DNA of 58,740 bases, taken from contig JAGQRV010000006.1 in assembly GCA_020425125.1 (NCBI GenBank), positions 135,795-194,534 of the forward strand. The letters run 5' to 3'. Origin of the DNA: Paracoccaceae bacterium. GTDB taxonomy: Bacteria > Pseudomonadota > Alphaproteobacteria > Rhodobacterales > Rhodobacteraceae. The notes beneath the pieces were generated by a model, which did not search any database, was not told where the DNA came from, and was given only the letters and a program-made list of their open reading frames with translations. The position numbers were made by a program, and so were the translations under genes. Of the stretch, positions 45,495-53,610 are shown in pieces (the stretch's first letter is position 1; each line of letters starts with the position of its first letter).

Positions 45495-46001
45495 ATGAAA
45501 CTGACGCGACGTGGAAGTATCGGAGTGTTGGGCGCCTCCCTGGCCGGCCTTGCCCTCAGGCCCGCCTTCGCGGACGGAACGGTGGTTGACGTCGAGCTGT
45601 GGGACATGGGCGAGAACGCGATGGACATGGCGGGCGACATGCCGATGAAGATGCACATGCCGGGATCGGACATGCCGATGGCACCGATGGGCGTGAAGCT
45701 GAGCCGGGCTGAAGTGCCGGCCGGCGAAGTGACGTTCAAGGTGACCAATTCGTCGAAGGATTTCGTCCACGAGATGGTCGTCAGCCCGCTTGCCGGTCCG
45801 TCCGAACCGCCACCCTACAATGCCGACATGGATGAGGTGGACGAGGACAAGGCCGGCAATCTCGGAGAGGTCGAGGATCTTGATCCCGGCCAATCAGGCC
45901 AGCTCACGATCACGCTGAAGCCCGGCAGCTATATCCTCTATTGCAACATCCCCGGACACTATACGCATGGCATGTGGGCAGAGTTGACCGTCACCGGCTA
46001 G
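45495..46001 (+). CDS. Exported cupredoxin with Met-rich N-terminal segment
   Basis: 168 aa with an RR-containing signal (LTRRGSIGVLGAS). The C-terminal plastocyanin/azurin-like domain has the type-1 copper ligands His92, Cys150, His155 and Met160 (YCNIPGHYTHGM). Between residues 38 and 65 there are ten methionines (for example GDMPMKMHMPGSDMPM), a Met-rich Cu(I)-binding type of stretch. A role in copper handling or electron transfer in the periplasm is likely. GGAGG precedes ATG 45495. The 299-bp gap upstream (45196-45494) belongs to the lower-GC patch; I see no clear promoter in it. Confidence 0.85.
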   Translation: MKLTRRGSIGVLGASLAGLALRPAFADGTVVDVELWDMGENAMDMAGDMPMKMHMPGSDMPMAPMGVKLSRAEVPAGEVTFKVTNSSKDFVHEMVVSPLAGPSEPPPYNADMDEVDEDKAGNLGEVEDLDPGQSGQLTITLKPGSYILYCNIPGHYTHGMWAELTVTG

Positions 46002-46019
46002 GCCGCCGGTTCCGGTTGC

Positions 46020-46038
46020 CGCGGTCGTTCGGACCGCG
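46020..46038 (+). terminator. Hairpin after cupredoxin gene
   Basis: CGCGGTC-GTTCG-GACCGCG, perfect 7-bp stem with 5-nt loop, 18 bp after the cupredoxin stop, without a T-run. Confidence 0.4.
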
Positions 46039-46176
46039 CGCCCTGTGGTGACGCGGCCCGAACGTGAGGCGGCGCGGGACGCAGTGGCCCGCGCGGCGAT
46101 GCGGATCGCGCGGTCCGGCTCTGGACGGCGGGGGCGGGGGTGATAAAAGGCGTCCGACCCAGTCCAGGAGGCGCCG

Positions 46177-47034
46177 ATGAGCCGCATCGTCTATGTCAAC
46201 GGAGAGTACCTGCCCGAGGAAGAGGCGAAGGTGTCGATCTTCGATCGCGGCTTCCTGTTCGCGGACGGGGTCTACGAGGTCACGTCGGTGCTCGACGGCA
46301 GGCTGGTCGATTTCGAAGGGCACACCCACCGGCTCGAACGGTCGCTGCGCGAACTCGACATGACGAATCCGATGCATATGGGCGACCTGCTGGAAGTCCA
46401 CCGCGAGCTGATCAAGCGCAACGACCTGCAGGAAGGCGGCATCTACCTGCAGATCAGCCGCGGCGTCGCCGACCGCGACTTCGTCTATCCCGCCGGCCTG
46501 AAGCCGACCGTTGTGCTCTTCACCACTGCCATGAACCTGAGCGACTCGCCCAAGGCGAAGACCGGGCTCAGGATCATCGCCATCGACGATCTGCGCTGGG
46601 GCCGGCGCGACATCAAGACGGTGCAGCTTCTCTATCCCTCGATGGGCAAGATGATGGCCAAGGCCGCGGGCGTCGATGATGCCTGGATGCTGGAAGACGG
46701 CTTCGTCACGGAAGGCACGTCGAACAACGCCTACATCGTTACCCATGACGGGCGCATCGTGACCCGGCAACTCGGTCACGAGATTCTCAGCGGGATCACC
46801 CGAAACGCGGTGCTGCGGTTTGCCCGCGAGGCCCAGATGGTGGTGGAGGAGCGGCCCTTCACCGTGGACGAGGCGCGCGGATCGGCCGAGGCGTTCGTCA
46901 CGTCGGCGACGACGTTCGTCACCCCCGTCGTCGAGATCGAAGGCACGGTGCTTGGCGACGGCAAGCCGGGGCCAGTGGCCCGGCGCCTGCGCGAGATCTA
47001 TATCGAGGAGGCCCGCAAGAGCCTCGCGGTCTGA
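46177..47034 (+). CDS. D-amino-acid transaminase (PLP fold type IV)
   Basis: 285 aa. VSIFDRGFLFADGVYEV at the start, PLP Lys in RRDIKTVQLL, and the phosphate-binding EGTSNNAYIV and SATTFVTPV loops fit D-alanine/D-amino-acid aminotransferase (Dat). Branched-chain aminotransferases share the fold, but the RxxDIKT context and length favour Dat. It would interconvert D-Ala and D-Glu with their keto acids. CAGGAGG precedes the ATG. Note dgcN-dgcA, also D-amino-acid genes, 2.5 kb upstream. Confidence 0.87.
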   Translation: MSRIVYVNGEYLPEEEAKVSIFDRGFLFADGVYEVTSVLDGRLVDFEGHTHRLERSLRELDMTNPMHMGDLLEVHRELIKRNDLQEGGIYLQISRGVADRDFVYPAGLKPTVVLFTTAMNLSDSPKAKTGLRIIAIDDLRWGRRDIKTVQLLYPSMGKMMAKAAGVDDAWMLEDGFVTEGTSNNAYIVTHDGRIVTRQLGHEILSGITRNAVLRFAREAQMVVEERPFTVDEARGSAEAFVTSATTFVTPVVEIEGTVLGDGKPGPVARRLREIYIEEARKSLAV

Positions 47035-47051
47035 CCGGAAGCGGGCACAGA

Positions 47052-47831
47052 ATGACCGTCTATTTCATCGGGGCCGGTCCGGGCGATCCGGAGCTTCTGA
47101 CGCTGAAGGCGGCGCGGCTGATCGCATCCTGCCCGGTCTGCCTTTATGCCGGCTCGCTGGTGCCGCCCGAAGTCGTGGCGCGGGCGCCCGGAGCGGCGCG
47201 GGTTCTCGACACGGCGTCGATGACGCTGGATGAAACCCATGCCGAGATCGTCGCTGCCCACACGGCGCGCCAGGACGTGGCGCGGGTGCATTCCGGCGAT
47301 CCATCGCTCTACGGGGCGATTGCGGAGCAGATCCGGCGCCTGAAAGCGGACGGGATCCCCTGCGAGATCGTTCCCGGTGTCCCCGCCTATGCCGCGGCCG
47401 CCGCTGCGCTGGGGCAGGAACTGACCGTGCCCGAGATCGCCCAGTCGATCATCCTGACACGGATGTCGATGAAATCGACGGCGATGCCGCCGGGCGAGAC
47501 GCTGGAAAACTTTGCGCGGACCGGCGCCACGCTGGCGATCCATCTCGGTGTCCGTGCGCTGCGCGAGATCGAGCGGACACTCAGCCCCCATTACGGCCCG
47601 GATTGCCCGGTCGTCGTCGCCTATCGCGTCGGCTGGCCGGACCAGATGCTGATCCGCGGCACTCTGTCGGACATCCGCGAAAAGGTCCGCGCCGAGAAGA
47701 TCACCCGCACCGCGCTGATCCTGGTCGGGCCGGCCTTGGGCGAAGTGCGCGATTTCACCGACAGCGCGCTCTACGACCCCATGCAGCCGCATGTGCTGCG
47801 CCCGAAGGCACGGCGCGCCGCCAAGGCCTAG
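47052..47831 (+). CDS. cobM: Precorrin-4 C11-methyltransferase
   Basis: 259 aa SAM-dependent methylase of aerobic cobalamin synthesis. VYFIGAGPGDPELLTLKAARL, RVHSGDPSLYGAIAEQ and EIVPGVPAYAAAAA are the CobM/CbiF marks. No other corrin genes are in the window, so the pathway is split. It starts 17 bp after the transaminase stop and its last 4 bp overlap the convergent DUF502 gene. Confidence 0.95.
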   Translation: MTVYFIGAGPGDPELLTLKAARLIASCPVCLYAGSLVPPEVVARAPGAARVLDTASMTLDETHAEIVAAHTARQDVARVHSGDPSLYGAIAEQIRRLKADGIPCEIVPGVPAYAAAAAALGQELTVPEIAQSIILTRMSMKSTAMPPGETLENFARTGATLAIHLGVRALREIERTLSPHYGPDCPVVVAYRVGWPDQMLIRGTLSDIREKVRAEKITRTALILVGPALGEVRDFTDSALYDPMQPHVLRPKARRAAKA

Positions 47832-48412
47832 GCGCGTCCGGACCCTGCCTCTGTGACGGCGGACAGCGAGCCGCGCCCCAGCACGCGCATCGTGGCCGTC
47901 ACTTGGTGGACCGCGAGGTCGAGTGGCGTGACCTGGTCGGCGGAAACGATGGCGGTGGAGCCGGACCAGGTCGCCGGTGCGCCGGGCAGGAAGACGACCA
48001 CACGCTCGGCCTGCCGCTCGACCTCGAACGCGATCACCTGATGGTCGTCGAACCTCACCAGAACCGGCTTCAGCGCAGCGGTGCCGTCGTCATGGCCGGT
48101 GACGCCGCCGATGGTGCTGCGCGCGACGGCGTAGCCCGGAACGATTTCGATCAGCATCGCTTCGAAACGCTGCATCCGCCGGGAGATGGGCGACATCCTC
48201 GCGGCGAGCCCGGCCAGATAGCAGACCGCGACGATGATCAGGATCGAGAGCAGGCCGACCGTCACCATGCCGGTGGCCGTGTCGGCGGGAATGAGGCGGT
48301 GGAGCGGCGCCGCGACGGCGCGGGCGATCTCGTAGGCCTTGCCGAAGCCGATGGCCAGGAAGGCAAGCGGGATCAGGAAGATGATCCCGCCGATGACGGT
48401 AGTGCGGATCAT
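47828..48412 (-). CDS. DUF502 family membrane protein
   Basis: 194 aa. Two N-terminal membrane helices (about 5-25 and 50-70) followed by a soluble domain of about 110 residues with PVLVRFDDHQVIAFEVE and VVVFLPGAPATWSG, the DUF502 signature region. No function known; family members are widespread in proteobacteria and plants. Its 3' end overlaps cobM. Confidence 0.85.
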   Translation of the reverse strand: MIRTTVIGGIIFLIPLAFLAIGFGKAYEIARAVAAPLHRLIPADTATGMVTVGLLSILIIVAVCYLAGLAARMSPISRRMQRFEAMLIEIVPGYAVARSTIGGVTGHDDGTAALKPVLVRFDDHQVIAFEVERQAERVVVFLPGAPATWSGSTAIVSADQVTPLDLAVHQVTATMRVLGRGSLSAVTEAGSGRA

Positions 48413-48493
48413 GGGGGCTCTCGCGAGGTTGCGACGGATCGGACGGGGACGAGTCTAGGGCCAGCCTGGCCGGGCGCCTAGTCCCGGCCTGCC

Positions 48494-49693
48494 CTATTGC
48501 AGATCGGCGAAGGCTGCCTGCAGCCTATCGACGGCCTCGGCGATCTGGGTCCGCGGCATCCCGATATTGAAGCGCAGGAAGGTCTCTCCGCCGGCGCCGA
48601 AGGTGGGCCCGTGATTGACGGCGATCCGCGCCTCCCGCTCGACCCGGCGAAGCAATTCGTCACGCTCCATTCCGGTGCCGGCGCAATCCACCCAGGCAAG
48701 GTAGGTGGCTTCAAGCGGCATCGACCTGAGGCCGGGAATCGCGGCGATACCGTCGTCGAAAACCCGGCGGTTGCCGTCGAGATAGGTAACCAGGTCGTCC
48801 ACCCAGGCGGCGCCTTCGGGGCTGTAGGCGGCGGGCACCATGTGCATCCCGAAGGCATTCGGCGACATCCCCATCGCCCCCATCGTGGCGGTGAAGGCCG
48901 AGCGGAGCGCGGCGTCCTCGACGATCACGTTGCCCACATGCGAGCCCGCGATGTTGAACGTCTTCGAAGCTGCCGTCAGCATCACAAGGCGGTCGGCGAT
49001 CTCGGGCGCAGCCAGCGGCATCGGAAGGTGCCGGGCACCCGGAAAGACCAGATCGTGATGCACCTCGTCCGAGATCAGCAGCAGATCGTGGCGCCGGCAG
49101 AAGTTGGCCAAGGCCGACAGTTCCTCGCCGGTCCAGACCCGTCCGCCCGGATTGTGCGGCGAACAGAAGATGGCGATCTTCTCGCCTCCCGTCATCTGCG
49201 CCTCGTAGGCCTCGAGATCCATTGCGTAGTGGCCGTCGGGGCGCAGCGCCAGCGGACATTCCACGACCCGGCGCCCCGAGGCCCGGATCACCCGCCCGAA
49301 GGCGTGGTAGACCGGCGTGAACAGGACCACGCCGTCGCCCGGATGCGACCATGTGTGGAGACACAGCCCGACTGCGTTGACGAGGCCATGGGTGGTGAAG
49401 ATTGCCGCGTCCTCGATCTCCCAGCCGTGGCGCTCGCGCATCCACCAGCGGATCGAGGCCTTGTAGGCCGCGTCGTCGCCGAAATAGCCGAAGACGCCGT
49501 GCTCGGCCATCGCCGCGACAGCGGCGCGCACACCTGCGGGCGAGGCGAAATCCATGTCCGCGACCCACATCGCCAGCCCGTCCTCCGGCGCCACGCCATA
49601 GACCTTTTCCATCATGTCCCATTTTGCGGAATGGGTGCCGCGCCGGTCGATAATGGTGTCGAAGCGGGGATCGAACGGAGTATCGAGGGTCAT
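48494..49693 (-). CDS. patB: PatB/MalY-type cystathionine beta-lyase (class I/II aminotransferase fold)
   Basis: 399 aa PLP enzyme. It begins FDTIIDRRGTHSAKWD, as PatB/MalY enzymes do, and has PLP Lys in LTAASKTFNIAG, the SPHNPGGRVW loop and ISDEVHHDLVF. It removes sulfur from cystathionine or cysteine conjugates (C-S lyase). Possible regulatory side roles, as for E. coli MalY, cannot be judged. Divergent from def, 97 bp apart. Confidence 0.93.
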   Translation of the reverse strand: MTLDTPFDPRFDTIIDRRGTHSAKWDMMEKVYGVAPEDGLAMWVADMDFASPAGVRAAVAAMAEHGVFGYFGDDAAYKASIRWWMRERHGWEIEDAAIFTTHGLVNAVGLCLHTWSHPGDGVVLFTPVYHAFGRVIRASGRRVVECPLALRPDGHYAMDLEAYEAQMTGGEKIAIFCSPHNPGGRVWTGEELSALANFCRRHDLLLISDEVHHDLVFPGARHLPMPLAAPEIADRLVMLTAASKTFNIAGSHVGNVIVEDAALRSAFTATMGAMGMSPNAFGMHMVPAAYSPEGAAWVDDLVTYLDGNRRVFDDGIAAIPGLRSMPLEATYLAWVDCAGTGMERDELLRRVEREARIAVNHGPTFGAGGETFLRFNIGMPRTQIAEAVDRLQAAFADLQ

Positions 49694-49790
49694 GGTCGTG
49701 TCCTGGCTGGTCCGGCGCAGAAGCTACGCCGCACCCCGGCGGGCGCAACCCCGATTGCGGTCGGGCGGTGCTTGACCTAAATGCCGGTGC

Positions 49791-50315
49791 ATGACCGTCC
49801 GACCGATCCTGATCCATCCCGACCCGCGATTGAGAAAGGTGGCCGAGCCGGTCGCCGATCTGAGCGACGAGCTGCGCCGCCTGGCAGACGACATGCTGGA
49901 AACCATGTACGACGCACCGGGGGTCGGGCTGGCGGCGCCGCAAGTCGGGATCGGCGCCCGCGTGATCGTGATGGATTGCGTGAAGGAGGAAGGCGCGCCG
50001 CGCCAGCCGATTCAGCTGTTCAACCCCGAGGTCGTGGCCTCCTCGGACGCGCTGAACGTCTACGAGGAGGGCTGCCTGTCGATTCCCGAGCAATATGCCG
50101 AGGTGACCCGTCCGGCCGAGGTCACCGTGCGCTGGATCGACCGGGACGGCACGGAAAAGCAGCAGGATTTCGCCGGGCTCTGGGCGACCTGTGTCCAGCA
50201 CGAGATCGACCATCTGAACGGCAAGCTGTTCATCGACTACCTGACGCCGCTCAAGCGCCAGCTGATCACGCGCAAGATGACCAAGCTCAAGCGCGAGCGC
50301 GCACGCGGGCTATGA
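49791..50315 (+). CDS. def: Peptide deformylase, active copy
   Basis: 174 aa. All three PDF motifs are intact: GVGLAAPQ (44-51), EGCLS (Cys95 metal ligand) and QHEIDHL (His137, Glu138, His141). It removes the formyl group from new proteins. The stop overlaps the start of a second deformylase-like gene (ATGA), and fmt follows, so formylation and deformylation genes are together. Confidence 0.97.
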   Translation: MTVRPILIHPDPRLRKVAEPVADLSDELRRLADDMLETMYDAPGVGLAAPQVGIGARVIVMDCVKEEGAPRQPIQLFNPEVVASSDALNVYEEGCLSIPEQYAEVTRPAEVTVRWIDRDGTEKQQDFAGLWATCVQHEIDHLNGKLFIDYLTPLKRQLITRKMTKLKRERARGL

Positions 50316-50815
50316 GCGTCCGTCCCTTCGTGATGTGGCCGGACCCACGGCTGCGGACGCCGTGTACCGAGGTGGGCGCAGTCGATGCGGAGGTGCGGCG
50401 CATCTGGGACGACATGGTCGACACGATGGAGGCGATGCCGGGCGTCGGGCTTGCCGCCTGCCAGATCGGCGTGATGCGCCGGCTCGCGGTGGTCGCCGCG
50501 TCCGAGGCGCGGGGGCAGGCCATCCGCATGGCCGATCCTGTAGTGATCCATGCCAGTATCGAGCCGCGGACGCACGAGGAGGCCAGCCCGAACCTGCCCG
50601 GTGTTTCGGCACCGGTGGAGCGACCCCGTGCCGTGACGGTGCGGTTCCTGAATGAGACCGGAGAGGTCGAGGAGCGGGACTTCGTCGGCCTCTGGGCGAC
50701 GTCGGTGCAGCATCAGATCGACCATCTGGCGGGGCAGATGTATTTCGACCGGCTGAGCCGGATGCGGCGGCAGATGCTGCTGAAAAAGGCTGGCAAGGTC
50801 CGGCGGACGGGCTGA
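50312..50815 (+). CDS. Deformylase-like paralogue with altered active site
   Basis: 167 aa, aligned end to end with the neighbouring Def. Motif 1 is GVGLAACQ (44-51). Motif 2 is EASPN where Def has EGCLS, so the metal-binding Cys is Ser92. Motif 3 is QHQIDHL: both His ligands (134, 138) stay but the catalytic Glu is Gln135. Standard deformylase chemistry should be lost. The frame is intact and coupled to def by an ATGA overlap, so it is a maintained gene, not a decaying one. Possible roles: regulatory partner of Def, ribosome or N-terminus binding, or another metal chemistry. Confidence 0.88.
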   Translation: MSVRPFVMWPDPRLRTPCTEVGAVDAEVRRIWDDMVDTMEAMPGVGLAACQIGVMRRLAVVAASEARGQAIRMADPVVIHASIEPRTHEEASPNLPGVSAPVERPRAVTVRFLNETGEVEERDFVGLWATSVQHQIDHLAGQMYFDRLSRMRRQMLLKKAGKVRRTG

Positions 50816-50956
50816 ACCCGGCACTTGCGCATCGCGTCAGCGGTGCCGGACCCAGCGGGACTGGCCGCCGGGCAGGCGGCGAAGACGGGCGGGAGCCGCG
50901 CTTCCGGGGCTCGGAAGGAAGGCGCATAACGCCATGTGCAGGAGGAAAGGCACCGG

Positions 50957-51856
50957 ATGCGGCTGATCTTCATGGGAACCCCGGATTTCTCGGTCCCGGC
51001 GCTCGACGCGCTGGTCGCGGCCGGGCACGAGATCGTCGCCGTCTATTGCCAGCCGCCGCGTCCCGCGGGGCGCGGCCAGAAGGACCGCCCGTCGCCGGTC
51101 GAAGCGCGTGCCGCGGCACTCGGCCTGTGGGTGCGCCATCCGCGCAGCCTGAAATCGCCGGACGAGCAGGCGGCCTTTGCCGCGCTGGGCGCGGACGCAG
51201 CGGTCGTCGTGGCCTACGGGCTGATCCTGCCGCAGGCGGTTCTCGACGCGACGCGGCGGGGCGCGTTCAACATCCATGCCTCGCTTCTGCCGCGCTGGCG
51301 CGGGGCGGCGCCGATCCACCGGGCGGTCATGGCGGGCGATGCCGAGACGGGCGTGTCGATCATGGCGATGGAGGCGGGGCTCGACACCGGCCCGGTGCTG
51401 CTGCGCGAAGCGACGCCGATTGCCGCGGACGAGACGACGGGCGATCTGCATGACCGGCTGGCGGCGATGGGAGCGCGGCTGATCGTCGAGGCGCTGGCCC
51501 GGCTGGATGCCTTGCCACCGGTGCCGCAGGCCGGAGACGGCGTCACCTATGCGGCCAAGATCGACAAGGCGGAAGCGCGGATCGACTGGACGCGAAGTGC
51601 GGCCGAAATCGACCGGCAGATCCGCGGCCTGTCGCCGTTTCCCGGTGCCTGGGCCCAAATCGGCGCCGAGCGGGTGAAGCTGCTGCGCTCCCGGCTGGTC
51701 CCTGGCTCCGGCGCGCCCGGCGAGATTCTGGGCGATTTCACAGTGGCTTGCGGGAAAGATGCGGTGCAGGTCCTGGAGGCGCAGCGTGCCGGAAAGCGGC
51801 CGATGGCGGCGGCGGAGTTGCTGCGCGGCGTGGCGCTGCCGCGCTTTCTCGGCTGA
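50957..51856 (+). CDS. fmt: Methionyl-tRNA formyltransferase
   Basis: 299 aa. [19 protein letters not shown] start, [17 protein letters not shown] (catalytic Asn-His) and [17 protein letters not shown] are standard; the C-terminal tRNA-binding domain (about 205-299) is complete. It formylates initiator Met-tRNA. GGAGGAAAGG upstream fixes ATG 50957. Follows the two deformylase-like genes with a 141-bp gap. Confidence 0.97.
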   Translation: MRLIFMGTPDFSVPALDALVAAGHEIVAVYCQPPRPAGRGQKDRPSPVEARAAALGLWVRHPRSLKSPDEQAAFAALGADAAVVVAYGLILPQAVLDATRRGAFNIHASLLPRWRGAAPIHRAVMAGDAETGVSIMAMEAGLDTGPVLLREATPIAADETTGDLHDRLAAMGARLIVEALARLDALPPVPQAGDGVTYAAKIDKAEARIDWTRSAAEIDRQIRGLSPFPGAWAQIGAERVKLLRSRLVPGSGAPGEILGDFTVACGKDAVQVLEAQRAGKRPMAAAELLRGVALPRFLG

Positions 51857-51884
51857 GCCGCGCTCACGCGTGGTTGACCGCGGA

Positions 51885-51905
51885 TCCACTTCCCCGGGAA
51901 GCGGA
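51885..51905. repeat. Near-palindrome upstream of L,D-transpeptidase gene
   Basis: TCC-A-CTTCCC-C-GGGAAG-C-GGA: 6-bp inner arms plus 3-bp outer arms with one mismatch. It lies 28 bp after fmt and 45 bp before the transpeptidase start, just downstream of a TTGACC at 51874-51879. It may be a 3' hairpin of fmt or an operator. Confidence 0.3.
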
Positions 51906-51950
51906 AACATGCTCTGATCGGAATACAACACAAAACGATCCGAGGCAGAC

Positions 51951-52544
51951 ATGAGCTTTCACCTGACCCGCCGCGATGCGCTGCTTGGCGCTGCGGCCGG
52001 GCTTGCCGCGACGGCGGCAGGACCCGTTCTGGCGCAGAGCGCCGCAATGCCGCCCGCACCTCCCGCCGCCGATCCGCAGATCGCGCGCAATGTCGCGGGC
52101 TTCCGCGCGATCCACTGGCAGGACCATTTTGATGAGTTGGATCAGGGGGTTATCATTGCCGACACCAAGGTGCGGGCGCTGCATTACTTCGGTCCCGAGG
52201 GCGGCCCGGCACTGGTCTTTCCGACTTCGGTGCCGATCTCGCCCGAGCTGACCCGGCTTGGCTATACCGAGGTCACGCAGAAGGTGGTAGGGCCGAGCTG
52301 GCGGCCGACGCCGTCGATGCGCGAGCGCAATCCCGACTGGCCCGCAGTGATCGGCCCAGGTCCGGACAACCCATTGGGAAGTCACGCACTTTACCTCTCG
52401 TGGCCGTATTACCGGATCCACGGCACCCACGATGTGCGCAAGATCGGCCGGCCCTCGTCGGACGGCTGCATCGGGCTTTACAACGAGCAGATCGCGGTTC
52501 TCTTCGAGAAGGTGACGGTCGGGACGCGGGTGCGGCTGATCTGA
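51951..52544 (+). CDS. L,D-transpeptidase (YkuD) family protein
   Basis: 197 aa with a twin-arginine-like signal (LTRRDALLGAAAGLAATAAGPVLA). YkuD catalytic block: IHGTHD and SSDGCIGLYN with nucleophile Cys. The usual SxGCxR has Gly in place of Arg (GCIGL). It would make 3-3 peptidoglycan crosslinks or attach proteins in the periplasm. The protein is short, with no added binding domain. GAGG precedes ATG 51951. Confidence 0.9.
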   Translation: MSFHLTRRDALLGAAAGLAATAAGPVLAQSAAMPPAPPAADPQIARNVAGFRAIHWQDHFDELDQGVIIADTKVRALHYFGPEGGPALVFPTSVPISPELTRLGYTEVTQKVVGPSWRPTPSMRERNPDWPAVIGPGPDNPLGSHALYLSWPYYRIHGTHDVRKIGRPSSDGCIGLYNEQIAVLFEKVTVGTRVRLI

Positions 52545-52576
52545 GCGCGCGCGCCGGTCACGGCCTGTCAGGAATT

Positions 52577-52597
52577 GTGCAATCGCACCGATTGCAC
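52577..52597. promoter_or_regulatory. Perfect 9-bp dyad downstream of L,D-transpeptidase
   Basis: GTGCAATCG-CAC-CGATTGCAC, 33 bp after the transpeptidase stop and 128 bp before the end of the convergent methyltransferase gene. It is not followed by T. The arm length and 3-bp centre suit a protein-binding site better than a terminator, but it sits between two gene ends, where a terminator would be expected. Confidence 0.4.
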
Positions 52598-52724
52598 GGA
52601 GTCGTTCGCGGACTGTTCCTGCCCTGCCGTCCCGGCGCAGTACGGGCGCCGCACCCGAGGGCGCGGGCCCGCGGAGGGTCGGGGCGCTGCGGCTGCCTGT
52701 CGGCAGGGCGGGCCGGACCGGCCC

Positions 52725-53525
52725 TCAGCTTCGGGCCACGAGGTAGCGGTAGGTCGCTCCGAGCCGGTAGCTGCCGTCGGCCTGACGGAACCGGGCGAGA
52801 ACCGCGGCATGGGCGGCATCGACCGCCGCACGGCCCGCAAGGTCGCTGGCCCGCGCCGCCACCCCGGACGCGCCGACGCCCCGGAGCGCGGTCGCCTCGT
52901 CGGGATAGACCCACGGGCTGTCGCCGTCGCACACGGCTTCGGGGGTCAGCCCGGCCGCACGTGCGATCTCGCGCAGCCGGGTTGCGTCGGACAGCGCGAA
53001 GGGGCCGGGCGCGCCGGGGGGCGGAGGCGGCAGCAGCGGCTTCAGCGCGGCCACCAGCGCCGCGGCGTCCATCCCTTCGGGATCGCCCCAGCTCATCACC
53101 ACGACCGTTCCGCCGGGGCGCAGGACGCGGCGCGCCTCGCTCAGGACGCGGACCGGATCGGCGGCGAACTGGACCGCGTTGAAGGCGGTCACGACATCGA
53201 AGCTGGCATCGCCGAACGGCAGGTTCTCGATGTCGCCGAGACGGAAATCGCCGCCGGGCACCCGTTCGCGGGCGATGGCCAGCATCGCCTCGGAGGCGTC
53301 GATGCCGGCGACCTCGGCACCGCGGCCGGCGGCCAGCGCCGCGGCCATCCCGGCGCCGCATCCCAGATCCAGAAGCCGGGTTCCGGCACCGGCACCCACC
53401 CGGTCCAGCACATCGACGAAGGCGGGCCGGAACTGCGCTTCCTGAATGTCGGCCCAGTTCCGCGCATGGGTGCCCCAAAGCTGCCCGCTGGTGGCAACGC
53501 GATCGCCCATCGCGGTGTCGGTCAT
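52725..53525 (-). CDS. Class I SAM-dependent methyltransferase
   Basis: 266 aa. SAM-binding motif LLDLGCGAGMAAALAAGRGAE, VAGIDASEAML, and VFRPGG-type motif VLRPGGTVVVMSW, the Methyltransf_11/25 pattern. The C-terminal part (about 165-266) probably selects the substrate, which cannot be inferred. No biosynthetic cluster surrounds it. Converges with the transpeptidase gene. Confidence 0.87.
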   Translation of the reverse strand: MTDTAMGDRVATSGQLWGTHARNWADIQEAQFRPAFVDVLDRVGAGAGTRLLDLGCGAGMAAALAAGRGAEVAGIDASEAMLAIARERVPGGDFRLGDIENLPFGDASFDVVTAFNAVQFAADPVRVLSEARRVLRPGGTVVVMSWGDPEGMDAAALVAALKPLLPPPPPGAPGPFALSDATRLREIARAAGLTPEAVCDGDSPWVYPDEATALRGVGASGVAARASDLAGRAAVDAAHAAVLARFRQADGSYRLGATYRYLVARS

Positions 53526-53610
53526 GGTCTTTTCCTCCGCTACGTCGGCGGGCAGTCAGGCACCATCCGGCGCGGATGTCATGCGAAAACCGCCGGTTCC
53601 GGGGGTCGGG

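Noticed and set aside
49791-50815. The tandem deformylase genes as a frameshifted duplicate or pseudogene
   Set aside because: Both frames are full length with proper starts and overlap by ATGA; changes in the second are specific active-site substitutions, not breaks.
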